Positions 30,981-38,810 of a stretch of 38,810 nucleotides of DNA are shown here, one piece after another. A program made the translations under genes and the position numbers. The notes below the pieces were generated by a model, which ran no database searches, was not told the DNA's origin, and was given only the letters and a program-made list of their open reading frames with translations. How positions within the stretch are numbered: the stretch's first letter is position 1; each line of letters opens with the position of its first letter. The stretch is from a virus, in the IMG/VR virus record IMGVR_UViG_3300025131_010477, positions 1-38,810 of that record; one strand, written 5' to 3'.

Positions 30981-32044
30981 CGAGCTACACGCGCATCGGG
31001 CTCGTCGGCTACTGCTGCGCCACAGGGCTCGGCTACGAGAACCGCCGCATGTGGGCCGGCCTACCCGACGTGCACTGGCTCATCTGGCCGCACGACCTGC
31101 TCGGCGTCGAGGACCAGGCCGCGCTGGAGCAGTCCTTCGCGGCTGACAACGGCATGCTCAATTACGACGTCGTGTACGCCGAGAGCTCGAACGCGCGGCT
31201 GCTCGCTGTCGACGCGTTCCTCGACAGCGTCGACGTGGTCGTCTGCGCCGAGCGGCCGTTCCCGGATGACCTGTTCGCGCGGGCGCGTGCCCGCGGCGTC
31301 CGCACTGTTCTACTCGTCAACCCGGAGTGGCGACTCGGTGAGTCGTGGTCCGAGGCGGACGTCGTCATCGCGCGCACGTCGGTCTGCCATCGCGTCGTGC
31401 AGCAGGTGACCGGCCGCCGCGACGTCCAGCTCATCCCCTGCCCGCTCGACATCGAGCAGCTGCCCTTCACGCACACGCTCCGAGCAGATTGGGGTCTGTA
31501 CTCGCATGGGTGGGGCGGCGTGCACGATCGCAAGGGCTGGCCCACGATCCGTGCGCTGCTGCGGGCCGTGCCGACCGCGCCGATCGCCGTGAGGTCGCAA
31601 CGGGAGCTGCCCGACTCGCCAGTGCCGATTCATCCCGCGGTGGCGACGCCGGCGGACCTGTATGACCCGAACGGTGAGGTCTCGGCGGACGTCGCGATTC
31701 AGCCGTCCCGGTTCGAGGGCGTTGGGCTCGCCGTGCTGGAGGCGATGGCCTGCGGCCTGCCCGTGCTCACCACTGACGCCGCGCCGATGAACGAGTACGT
31801 GCATGCGGCCTACAAGAATCTCGCGCATTATGCGCTGCTCGAGATCGAGCGCACCGAGCTCGTGCCCATGTGGGCGCCGTGGCCGTCGCATCTCGTGGAG
31901 CCGGCGACCGTGGCGCAGGCCATGTCCGAGCTGCAGGCGCACCCCGAGGTCGTCGCCGAGCTGTCGATGCGCGGCCGCGCCTACGTCGTGGCGCATCACG
32001 GGCGGCCTGCGTGGGACGCGCTGCGGGAGGCGATCGTCGGATGA
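30977..32044 (+). CDS. GT4-type glycosyltransferase
   Basis: 355 residues, ATGA overlap. GT-B fold with N-terminal GYCCATGLGYENRRMW loop. The C-terminal domain has an EX7E in PSRFEGVGLAVLEAMACGLPV. A segment GVHDRKGWPTIRALLRAV is the usual alpha/beta unit following the hinge. Cytoplasmic. Fourth enzyme in the cassette. Confidence 0.8.
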   Translation: MTSYTRIGLVGYCCATGLGYENRRMWAGLPDVHWLIWPHDLLGVEDQAALEQSFAADNGMLNYDVVYAESSNARLLAVDAFLDSVDVVVCAERPFPDDLFARARARGVRTVLLVNPEWRLGESWSEADVVIARTSVCHRVVQQVTGRRDVQLIPCPLDIEQLPFTHTLRADWGLYSHGWGGVHDRKGWPTIRALLRAVPTAPIAVRSQRELPDSPVPIHPAVATPADLYDPNGEVSADVAIQPSRFEGVGLAVLEAMACGLPVLTTDAAPMNEYVHAAYKNLAHYALLEIERTELVPMWAPWPSHLVEPATVAQAMSELQAHPEVVAELSMRGRAYVVAHHGRPAWDALREAIVG

Positions 32045-33054
32045 GGATTCACGTCGTCACGCACGAAGACATGGACGGGTTCCTGTGGGGCGTGCTCGAG
32101 GGCTGGCTCAACAGCGGCGCGTGCGCTGACCACGAGGTCCGCGTGAGCAGCGACCGCACGCTGCTTGGTCCAGCGTCGCCCGACTTCTGGGAGACGCTCC
32201 CCCGCACCGACGCGATCCTGTTCTGCGTGACCAGCGCGAAGTCCACGCACGCGCCGCGCGCCTTCGACACCATCGCCAAGCACGACCTGTGGAAGCACGT
32301 GGTGCACTCGGACTACGTCCACAACACCAAGCTCAAGTACCCGAAGCTCGCCGAGCGTTGCGGGCGCCTCCTCGTCGGCAAGCGCTTCAAGTACCTGCGC
32401 TGCTGCAAGGACTGGGACCACGCCGAGTGGCTCCCGCGCACCGGCATTCAGCAGCGCACGTTGCGGTACGCGCCGCCGTTGCCCTGGTTACAGTGGAAGG
32501 ACCTGCCGGTCGTCGGCGTCTATCACACATTCAAGGCGGCGCAGAAGCACCGGCTCCCGTGGTTGAAGGCTGCCGCTGAGACGTTGCAGGGCGGCGTGCT
32601 CGGCTCGGTCGCGACGCGGCCGTTGCTCGAGCAGCAACCTCTGTTGCAGCGGGTCTACGGCACGCGTCACAGCAGCGACTACTTGGAGCAGGCGTCGCGT
32701 GCGCGTATCGGCCTGTACCTCATGGGCGGTACGGCGCTCGGTCACCAGTTCTGGGAGTACGCCGCGCTCGGCTGCGCCATCGTCGCGCAGCACGCGAGTA
32801 CGCATCCGTTGACGGAAGAGGACACGCAGGAGTGGGAGCACTTCAGCGAGGCTCGCGGTGAGTCGCTGGTCGAGGGCGAGGACTTCGTCTACTTCAAGAC
32901 GGAGGACGAGCTGCGGTCGGTGCTCGCCGAGCTGCACCACGACCCGGAGCGCTGCGCGCTGATGGCGAAGCGTGTCCGGCGCAAGACGCAGCCGTTCTGC
33001 AGCATCGCTCGCAGCTTGCATGTGCTGCGGGCACTGCAGGGGGTGTCACGATGA
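32041..33054 (+). CDS. GT-B glycosyltransferase-like protein
   Basis: 337 residues, ATGA overlap. The C-terminal part (GTRHSSDYLEQASRARIGLYLMGGTALGHQFWEYAALGCAIVAQ) matches the donor-domain pattern of GT1/GT4-type enzymes but with only one clear Glu of the EX7E pair. The N-terminal half is less typical (ILFCVTSAKSTHAPRAFDTI). It may be a diverged glycosyltransferase. Family placement is less sure than for its neighbours. Confidence 0.65.
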   Translation: MRIHVVTHEDMDGFLWGVLEGWLNSGACADHEVRVSSDRTLLGPASPDFWETLPRTDAILFCVTSAKSTHAPRAFDTIAKHDLWKHVVHSDYVHNTKLKYPKLAERCGRLLVGKRFKYLRCCKDWDHAEWLPRTGIQQRTLRYAPPLPWLQWKDLPVVGVYHTFKAAQKHRLPWLKAAAETLQGGVLGSVATRPLLEQQPLLQRVYGTRHSSDYLEQASRARIGLYLMGGTALGHQFWEYAALGCAIVAQHASTHPLTEEDTQEWEHFSEARGESLVEGEDFVYFKTEDELRSVLAELHHDPERCALMAKRVRRKTQPFCSIARSLHVLRALQGVSR

Positions 33055-34232
33055 ATTGGCGTCGTGCAGAGATCGTAGACAGGAACACGATTCACTGGAG
33101 CGCGCCGACCAGCGTGTCGGTCCCCGCGCTGCGCACGCGGGAAGGTAACAGGACTATCCAGGTCGTGCCCGCGAAGGTCCGCAGCACGACAGACGACGGT
33201 CCGCCTGTCGTGCTCCTGCCGCTGTACGAACGCGTGACGCATTATCACGGCATGATCAGGAACCAACTGCTGCGTATCGCTGCAGAGTTGCGTGTGCGCC
33301 AGCGTACCTTCCGTGTGCTCATTCCCGGCTACGCGCGTTCAACGATTCCCGTGATGCCCACGCCGCGTGGGCCTGAGTTGCCGATGCTGCAGCATGTTGA
33401 GGCACTGACGGGGCACGCGCCGTTGTTCTTGGATGACCTGCCGGCCGGCACGACGTTCGGGCGCTTTGCCGTAGCTGCAGCACCCACGGCGGAGATGGAG
33501 TCTCGTGCACTCCTGGGTCCCTGCGCGCTCGAGGCGGCCGCACCTTTAATGGAGCTGCGCAAGCGCACGCGCGCGCATCTCGGACTACCACAGGGTCCTG
33601 CGTGGTCGCGGGACGTCCGCCCGGTTGCCGTCGTGCTCGACCGGGCTGATCGACGCTGTCCCGTGCCGGAAGATGCGGCGTGGCTCGACGCGACGCTTGC
33701 AGGCGCGGGGTTCGACGTTGAGCACATCGAGCCACTGGCTGTGGAGTTTGCTTTACGGATAGCGACCTTTGCTCGCGCGGCGCTATTTATCAGTGTGCAC
33801 GGCGCTGGGACAGCCAACCTCATGTGGCAGAACGCCGGCGCGGTCGCCATCGAGCTGACGACTTGGGAAGGGCGATCGGCGATCTACCGAAATGCGGCCG
33901 TGCTCGCAGGCGTGCACTTCTTCACGAGCGAGGCGGTGGAGCCTCCGCGGCGCGAGGACTGGCCGACCACGTATCGCGACCGGGCCAACCCCGCTGTCCA
34001 AAAAGCCGTGCGTGCTGGCGTGGATTCTGGCAAGCCCGTCGCTGAGTGGCCTGTGCGGAACGCGCGGCTGTGGATTAGTACCAGCTCGCCGCTACGGCTC
34101 GACCGCTCACGTCTGCGCCTGCAGATTGAAGAGGCTCGATCCCGGCTCGGGCTCCGAGACCTTCTAGGGCCGTGGGGCCGAAGCAGCCAGCCCGCAGACC
34201 GCTGGCTGACCGTCCCGCCGGGGGCGAAATGA
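33051..34232 (+). CDS. GT61-family glycosyltransferase
   Basis: 393 residues, ATGA overlap. The key match is LFISVHGAGTANLMWQNAGAVAIEL (about 245-269), the signature of GT61 (DUF563; EOGT and plant xylosyltransferase relatives). Upstream VVLLPLYERVTHYHGMIRNQLLRIAAEL resembles the family's conserved N-terminal region. Members transfer xylose, arabinose or GlcNAc, often to protein or polysaccharide. The C-terminal 90 residues are basic and less conserved. Soluble, cytoplasmic. GT61 in a phage is uncommon. Confidence 0.8.
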   Translation: MNWRRAEIVDRNTIHWSAPTSVSVPALRTREGNRTIQVVPAKVRSTTDDGPPVVLLPLYERVTHYHGMIRNQLLRIAAELRVRQRTFRVLIPGYARSTIPVMPTPRGPELPMLQHVEALTGHAPLFLDDLPAGTTFGRFAVAAAPTAEMESRALLGPCALEAAAPLMELRKRTRAHLGLPQGPAWSRDVRPVAVVLDRADRRCPVPEDAAWLDATLAGAGFDVEHIEPLAVEFALRIATFARAALFISVHGAGTANLMWQNAGAVAIELTTWEGRSAIYRNAAVLAGVHFFTSEAVEPPRREDWPTTYRDRANPAVQKAVRAGVDSGKPVAEWPVRNARLWISTSSPLRLDRSRLRLQIEEARSRLGLRDLLGPWGRSSQPADRWLTVPPGAK

Positions 34233-34816
34233 CGCCGCCTATCGACGCCGTGCCGTGGTTCGCGCAAGGTGCCGTGGAGTATCTCGATGCGATCCTCTCT
34301 GCGCACGAGCCCGCGCCGCGCGTACTCGAGTTCGGCGCTGGCGGTTCCAGCGTTTGGCTCGCATCACGCTGCGCACGTCTCATCTCCATCGAGAGCTCAG
34401 CCGCGTGGGCGGACAGCGTACGCGACGGCCTCAAGCTGCTCGGGGCCGACCATGCCACCGTGCTGTTAGTCGAAGCAGACGACCCCGCAGACTTCGACCC
34501 GGCCTACCGCGGCGTACGTGACCACTCGTACCGTGCCTATGTAACGGCAGGTCGGCAGGCCGTCGACGCGCAACTTGATGGACGGGTCGACCTGCTCCTC
34601 GTGGACGGGCGCGCGCGGGTTGCCTGCGTCCGTGATTGCGCTGCGCTAGTTCGACCTGGCGGGACGCTGCTCCTCGACAACGCGGATCGACGGCGCTACG
34701 CGCCTGCGATCTCGTTCCTAGCAAGTGCAGGCTGGCAACGGATGGCGCAGTTCACCGCGAGCTTTGGCCGCGCGCCGGTGACTGAATTTTGGGTGCGGCC
34801 GGAGGGTGCAAGATGA
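34229..34816 (+). CDS. SAM-dependent methyltransferase-like protein
   Basis: 195 residues, ATGA overlap. Class I Rossmann fold: motif I VLEFGAGGSSVWLA (about 32-45), the ISIES acidic strand end (about 51-55), a DLLLVDGRAR strand (about 124-133), and RPGGTLLLDNADR (about 144-156). The GAGGSS loop and DGR resemble Methyltransf_24-type enzymes that act on small molecules or sugars. Likely target is a sugar of the cassette product. Confidence 0.75.
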   Translation: MTPPIDAVPWFAQGAVEYLDAILSAHEPAPRVLEFGAGGSSVWLASRCARLISIESSAAWADSVRDGLKLLGADHATVLLVEADDPADFDPAYRGVRDHSYRAYVTAGRQAVDAQLDGRVDLLLVDGRARVACVRDCAALVRPGGTLLLDNADRRRYAPAISFLASAGWQRMAQFTASFGRAPVTEFWVRPEGAR

Positions 34817-35382
34817 CAACGCCGATGAACAAGAAGATCCAGGCCACCAAAGCAGCAATGGCTCATGTTTCGGGCTACGCAGACATCAACACGTTTGTCG
34901 AGACGGGGACGGCGTTCGCCACAACCACGGTAGCTGCGTTGGAGATCTTCACCGAGGTGCACTCCATCGATTTGTCGCCCGAGTTGCACAAGCGCGCGGT
35001 GGAGCAGCACGGCGACCGTGCCGGTTTGACCTTCCACTTCGGCGACAGCGCTGAGGTCTTGCCACGAGTGCTAGCGGGGATCGACCGACCTGTAGTGGTG
35101 CTCCTCGACGCGCACTACTGCCTGGGTTTCGGAGGGAAGGCCGCGAAGAAGACCTTCCCGTTGTGGGCCGAGCTGGACGTGTTCAAAGCGCGTAAGCACG
35201 CGGACCTCGTGCTCGTCGATGACATCCACACGTTCGGCCGTGACCGGCAGGACATCCGCGTGACCAACGGTGTTGAGTGGGAGGGCGTGACGCCGCAGGC
35301 GCTCGTCAAGCACATGGGCGATCGGCTCGTAGCGCACGCGCCGTTTCGCGACCAGTACGCGCTGTACCTCAGCGCGGAGTAG
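34813..35382 (+). CDS. SAM-dependent methyltransferase-like protein
   Basis: 189 residues, ATGA overlap. TFVETGTAFATTTVAALEIF forms motif I, VHSIDLS the acidic strand, FHFGDSAEVLP the following strand and VVVLLDAHYCLGF the motif IV region (LDAHY). This resembles class I methyltransferases found in surface-glycan loci. It ends eight bases from the convergent radical SAM gene; no terminator lies between. Confidence 0.7.
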   Translation: MTTPMNKKIQATKAAMAHVSGYADINTFVETGTAFATTTVAALEIFTEVHSIDLSPELHKRAVEQHGDRAGLTFHFGDSAEVLPRVLAGIDRPVVVLLDAHYCLGFGGKAAKKTFPLWAELDVFKARKHADLVLVDDIHTFGRDRQDIRVTNGVEWEGVTPQALVKHMGDRLVAHAPFRDQYALYLSAE

Positions 35383-35390
35383 ACCGCTTG

Positions 35391-36350
35391 CTAGTTGCAC
35401 CCGTCACAGATGGACAGCTTGCGCCGGCCGCCCTGCGCGCGCGTCGTCTGGTACAGCTCGCTGTTGACGATCTTCAGCAGACTGCCGACCTCCACGACGT
35501 TGCCGAGCTCCAACTCGTAGTTCATGTCGTGGCAGCAGATGGTGACGTTGCCGTGTGGGCTGATCGACGGGCGTCTGGCATGTCGGCAGCCGCCGCGATT
35601 GCTGACCAGTCGCTGCTTGCCGTTGACGTTCTTGGCGGTCACGCGCGCGCGCCAGATGCGGTTCGTCGGCAGCGCGGTCAGCGCCTCCTCATGCTGCTCC
35701 TCGGTCATCGCGCCGATCTTGTAGAGGCCCAGCTGCTTCGGGCGCCACTGCGGCAAGCCGTAGGCTGCGAGCTGCTTGCCCAGTGCATCGAGCTCGTGCT
35801 CGTTCCACGCGGTGACGATCGACGCTCCCGTGGTGAACAGCCCTGGTGTGCTGTTGCGTCCGCCCAGCTGCTCGTCGCGCCGTGTGACGATCGCGCCGAG
35901 CGCCTGCAGGTTTTGCTTCTGCTGGCTGAGGTTGATCCGGCCTGCGATCTTGAGCGCCGATTCCTTCTCCAGCGAGTCGACCTCGTACACGATGCGGAGC
36001 TGGTGGCCGTGCGACTTGAACATGTCGGCCAGTGCCTCGATCCGCTCCCAGTCGACGGACACGGCAAGTTTGCTTGCGATCTCCGCCGTCATGCCGCGAC
36101 TGGCGACGTGCTCCAGCAACTCGTAGATGTCGGGGTGCGCGAAGGACTCGCCGGCCTGGTAGACGATGGCGCGACCGAAACCTTCAGCCTGCATGATGTC
36201 GATGATCTGCTTGAACATCGGCGTGGGCATGACGGCGTTGGTTCCGGTTTGCCAACGCTGGTGGTGGCAATACACACAGCGATGCGGGCAGATGGAACAG
36301 ACATCGACCAGGCTGGTCTTCGGGCGCCAGGGGTACTGTTCGGTGGACAC
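35391..36350 (-). CDS. Radical SAM enzyme with SPASM-like C-terminus
   Basis: 319 residues, minus strand, GTG start. The N-terminus has the cluster motif Cys21-x3-Cys25-x2-Cys28 (CPHRCVYC), the SAM-binding [4Fe-4S] site. The C-terminus has SISPHGNVTICCHDMNYELELGNV and ends in a CDGC pair, typical of SPASM or twitch auxiliary-cluster domains. Such enzymes modify peptides, sugars or cofactors by radical chemistry (epimerisation, dehydrogenation, thioether formation). It is the only minus-strand gene within a plus-strand cassette, which suggests separate control or separate acquisition. Substrate unknown. Confidence 0.8.
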   Translation of the reverse strand: MSTEQYPWRPKTSLVDVCSICPHRCVYCHHQRWQTGTNAVMPTPMFKQIIDIMQAEGFGRAIVYQAGESFAHPDIYELLEHVASRGMTAEIASKLAVSVDWERIEALADMFKSHGHQLRIVYEVDSLEKESALKIAGRINLSQQKQNLQALGAIVTRRDEQLGGRNSTPGLFTTGASIVTAWNEHELDALGKQLAAYGLPQWRPKQLGLYKIGAMTEEQHEEALTALPTNRIWRARVTAKNVNGKQRLVSNRGGCRHARRPSISPHGNVTICCHDMNYELELGNVVEVGSLLKIVNSELYQTTRAQGGRRKLSICDGCN

Positions 36351-36379
36351 GCGGCCGACTGTAGCACGCAGGTGTTCGC

Positions 36380-36937
36380 ATGATCCGCTACGCCGAAAAG
36401 GTCGGGCGCGCTGTGTCTCTACGACGCTGCGTCCCCGAGCTGCTCACGGCCGGCGAGCGCTCCGTCCTGTACGTCGGCGCGCGGGCGTCGCGGACCGAGT
36501 TCGCGGCGGAGCTGGCCGCGGCCGGCGCGGTCATCGACGTGCTCGAGGTCTGGGAGCAGAACGTCAACGACCTGCGCGCTGCGGCGCCCCCGTGGCTGCG
36601 GCACGTGTTCCACCACGACGTCCGCAACGTCGACCTGCTCCCGCTACCGCACTACGACGTGGTCTTCTGGTGGCACGGTCCGGAGCACGTCACGCGACTC
36701 GAAGCGCAGCGCACGGCAATGAAGCTCAGGCGCATCGCCGACCTCGTGGTGCTCGGCTGTCCGTGGGGCGACTATCCACAGGGCGCGCTCGGCGGCAACC
36801 CGTTCGAAGTACACCGGTGGGCGCCCGAGCCTGAAGAGTTCGAGGCGCTCGGCTTCGACGTCGAAGTGCTGCCGCCGAAGGGGCGCGGCGGGAACATCCT
36901 GTCGTGGTGGCGGAACCCGAGGAGTATCCAGCCATGA
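36380..36937 (+). CDS. Methyltransferase-like protein (185 aa)
   Basis: Divergent from the radical SAM gene with only 29 bases between starts. VLYVGARASRTEFAAELAAAGAVIDVLEVWEQNV fits a class I methyltransferase motif I and II, and YDVVFWWHGPEHV fits motif IV. The usual GxGxG is degraded to GARAS, so activity is uncertain. The C-terminal GRGGNILSWWRN is a normal family ending. No strong ribosome site. Confidence 0.6.
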   Translation: MIRYAEKVGRAVSLRRCVPELLTAGERSVLYVGARASRTEFAAELAAAGAVIDVLEVWEQNVNDLRAAAPPWLRHVFHHDVRNVDLLPLPHYDVVFWWHGPEHVTRLEAQRTAMKLRRIADLVVLGCPWGDYPQGALGGNPFEVHRWAPEPEEFEALGFDVEVLPPKGRGGNILSWWRNPRSIQP

Positions 36938-37566
36938 GTTACGAACCGCTGACCTACTGGACACAACGCACACGCAAGCTGCTGGACACCGGCGACCCTG
37001 CGCTCGTGCATCGCGATCGGAGCCTCGACGTCGACGCCGCGACGCTCGGCTGGCTACGTGCCCAGCTCAATGAGCGCGCGACTCGACCGACGCTGCTCGA
37101 GGTCGGGTGCGGCTTCGGCCGCTGGGCCAAACTGCTACGACGCAGTTACTCACAGTACATCGGCGTCGACATCGTGCAGGCGCGCATCGATGCAGCATTG
37201 GCTGCGTACGACGACGTCGCCCTGGACTTCATGGTGGTGTCGGCCAGCGGGACCTGGGATGTTCAGGCGCCTGCTGGCATCATCCCCGTCGACGTCGTCA
37301 TGTCGATCACGGTGCTGCAGCACCTCGACTTCGATACGACTGTGCGTGTGCTGCAGTCGATGTCCCGGCACCTGAAGCTTGGTGGCACTGCACTGCTCGC
37401 GGAGTGGCGACTGTTCGATAAGCCGCAAGCAGAGTTGCAGCCGGCGCCAGAGCAGCACATGTTCCCGAAGTCGATCCAAGCGCTCCGCGTCGCTGTGCCG
37501 GAGTTCAGCTGGTCCGGTCGCCAGGGTCGCTTCGTGTTGGAGAAGAGGGAGGGCTCGCCCGCATGA
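36934..37566 (+). CDS. SAM-dependent methyltransferase
   Basis: 210 residues, ATGA overlap. Clear class I motifs: LLEVGCGFGRWAKLL (about 54-68), YIGVDIVQARI (about 75-85), VDVVMSITVLQHLD (about 118-131) and LKLGGTALLAEWRL (about 147-160). A Leu-Gln-His in the post-motif region is common in O-methyltransferases for small molecules. Probably methylates the cassette's sugar or lipid intermediate. Confidence 0.8.
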   Translation: MSYEPLTYWTQRTRKLLDTGDPALVHRDRSLDVDAATLGWLRAQLNERATRPTLLEVGCGFGRWAKLLRRSYSQYIGVDIVQARIDAALAAYDDVALDFMVVSASGTWDVQAPAGIIPVDVVMSITVLQHLDFDTTVRVLQSMSRHLKLGGTALLAEWRLFDKPQAELQPAPEQHMFPKSIQALRVAVPEFSWSGRQGRFVLEKREGSPA

Positions 37567-38585
37567 AGATCGTCAGCGTCTGCCGCACTTACCCGACGCA
37601 ACGACCTGGTGGGATGCCGCATGTCACGCAGGACCGCGCAAGAGCACTTGCGGCGGCCGGCCACGACGTCACGGTCGTCACGACGGGGCTGAAGAACGGC
37701 CAGTACGATACGGCCGGCCGGTACGACATGAACGACGAGGGCGTGCGCGTCGTGCACGCGGCCTGCCCTCCGCAGGCGTACACGCAGCTGTTCGCCGAGC
37801 GCTGCAAGTGGGAGTGCCGCGACGTCAAGCCAGACGTGTTGCACCTCGACAGCTTCGACCGGGAGCGGCCGTGGTGGGTGGGCATCGCGCCACGCACCGT
37901 GGTCACGATGCACGGCTTTGGTGTCGGCGCGATGCTTACGGCATGGAACCGATTTCTCGGACGCGCGTCGACCGCGCCCGCGCCGAGCTGGGCCGCGCTG
38001 CGCGATGAGGCTGAGGTGCTGCAGACGTTCGACCGCGTCCTAGCGATCTCGGAGCACGAGCAGTGGATGCTGTCGGACGTGTACAACCTGCAGGACCGCG
38101 TGCGTCTCGTACCGAATCCCATCGCAGATGCGTTCTTCGTCGAGCCGCGGCTGTGCCTGCCCACCTCGACTGCGCCGTTCGTGTGCATCGGGAACCCGGG
38201 CACGAGCGGCAACCGCGACTTCGGCCGCGTCCGCGACGCCGCGAAGGCGGCCGGCATCCCGCTCGAGATCGTTACTGGCGTGAGTCGTGACGCCATCCCC
38301 GAGATCCTGGACGAGAGTCGCGGGCTCGTGTTGCCGACGCTCTGGTCGCAGGGCTACGACCTCGCCGTCGCCGAGGCGCTCGCGCGCCGACGCCCCGTCA
38401 TCGTGTCGGGGACCGGCTCGTACTGGCATCTGCGCGCGCCGTACATCCGCATCGTCCCGCGCGCGTGCTCGCCTGACGTACTTGTTGAGGCGCTCCGAGA
38501 GCCGCTACCCGAGGTGCCGTCCAATGCGGCCTACACGCACCGCAGCGCGGTGCACGTCGAGCGCTGGGAGGCCGCCATTGCCTGA
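37563..38585 (+). CDS. GT4-type glycosyltransferase
   Basis: 340 residues, ATGA overlap. N-terminal MKIVSVCRTYPTQRPGGMPHV, the GT4 Gly-loop; hinge segment VLAISEHEQWML and VRLVPNPIADAFF; donor domain LPTLWSQGYDLAVAEALARRRPVIVSGTGSY, in which the second Glu of EX7E is present and the first is replaced. Soluble. Sixth glycosyltransferase of the cassette. Confidence 0.75.
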   Translation: MKIVSVCRTYPTQRPGGMPHVTQDRARALAAAGHDVTVVTTGLKNGQYDTAGRYDMNDEGVRVVHAACPPQAYTQLFAERCKWECRDVKPDVLHLDSFDRERPWWVGIAPRTVVTMHGFGVGAMLTAWNRFLGRASTAPAPSWAALRDEAEVLQTFDRVLAISEHEQWMLSDVYNLQDRVRLVPNPIADAFFVEPRLCLPTSTAPFVCIGNPGTSGNRDFGRVRDAAKAAGIPLEIVTGVSRDAIPEILDESRGLVLPTLWSQGYDLAVAEALARRRPVIVSGTGSYWHLRAPYIRIVPRACSPDVLVEALREPLPEVPSNAAYTHRSAVHVERWEAAIA

Positions 38586-38810
38586 CCGTGCCATTGTCGT
38601 CTTCGGCCACGACCGGCCTGCTCTGCTCCGGCGTGTGCTCGCGCAGGTGCCCGAGCTCGACGCCGCTAACGAGTTCGACCTGTGGTGCTTCATCGACGGG
38701 CCGCGGGACGACGGTGCTTCAGTGGCGCTCGTGCGTCAGTGCGAGGCCGTGGCGCGTCGAGCCGTGCCGGCAGGGCGCCTCGTCGTGCGCGGCAAGAATC
38801 TCGGTGTCGG
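38578..38810 (+). CDS. GT2-type glycosyltransferase, 5' part only
   Basis: 77 codons visible, open to the right edge. The TTG at 38578 overlaps the previous gene by eight bases and has GGGAGG (38566-38571) six bases upstream, an excellent ribosome site. The sequence AIVVFGHDRPALLRRVLAQVPEL, WCFIDGPRDDG and RLVVRGKNLGVG follows the start of GT2-type transferases (VxxxNRP...DGS...NxGVG). The DxD and the rest lie outside the window. Confidence 0.65.
   Translation, partial: MPDRAIVVFGHDRPALLRRVLAQVPELDAANEFDLWCFIDGPRDDGASVALVRQCEAVARRAVPAGRLVVRGKNLGV

Noticed and set aside
35277-36383. 368-residue plus-strand frame over the radical SAM gene
   Set aside because: The minus strand carries CxxxCxxC and the SPASM-like end; the plus frame is a shadow.
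1-38810. tRNA genes, integrase, attachment sites
   Set aside because: No cloverleaf, T-loop consensus, recombinase motif or matching long direct repeats at ends were seen by eye; a dedicated tRNA search was not possible.

Overview
The window looks like part of a tailed bacteriophage (Caudoviricetes) or prophage genome from a high-GC host. It is GC-rich throughout, genes are packed with 1-11 base stop/start overlaps, GTG and TTG starts are common, and Shine-Dalgarno sequences are good. The head gene order is classic: terminase large subunit, portal, prohead protease, scaffold-like protein, major capsid protein. Nothing seen fixes the host genus. No integrase, plasmid or transposon gene and no tRNA was seen.

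Layout. (1) 1-1279: a short leftward gene set, then about 650 bp of non-coding DNA dense in palindromes and direct repeats, which probably acts as a divergent control region. (2) 1280-9015: rightward small genes of mostly unknown function. They include a stand-alone response-regulator receiver, a coiled-coil membrane protein, a two-helix membrane protein, a protein with a twin-arginine (Tat) signal behind an 18-bp perfect palindrome, and a tightly overlapping run (3780-9015) with several multi-cysteine, probably zinc-binding proteins. (3) 9016-9408: a palindrome-rich spacer and a LexA-type winged-helix DNA-binding protein without a protease domain. (4) 9482-21592: the head module. TerL carries a 344-residue LAGLIDADG intein exactly inside its Walker A motif. 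Between portal and protease is a protein with a 2H phosphoesterase domain. A long hairpin with a T-rich tail separates the portal group from the protease/scaffold/capsid group, and a perfect 14-bp hairpin closes the capsid gene. (5) 21674-27500: about eleven small beta-rich, fibre- or decoration-like proteins, two of them carrying the same C-terminal module, plus a beta-helix, tailspike-like protein. (6) 27552-38810: a small probable ribbon-helix-helix protein and then a cassette of seven glycosyltransferases (the last cut by the window edge), four methyltransferase-like proteins and, on the opposite strand, a radical SAM enzyme.

How it fits together. Regions 4 and 5 build the virion head and its surface proteins. 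Region 6 directly follows the surface proteins, is translationally coupled from gene to gene, and has the parts list of a pathway that builds and methylates an oligosaccharide. My leading inference is decoration of virion proteins with a methylated glycan; modification of the host surface or of DNA are alternatives. No tail tube, tape-measure or baseplate gene and no recognisable endolysin was found, so those lie outside the window or are too diverged to recognise. The strongest points for follow-up are the glycan cassette, the 2H phosphoesterase protein, the Tat-signal protein with its operator-like palindrome, and a 10-bp motif shared by the two regulatory spacers.
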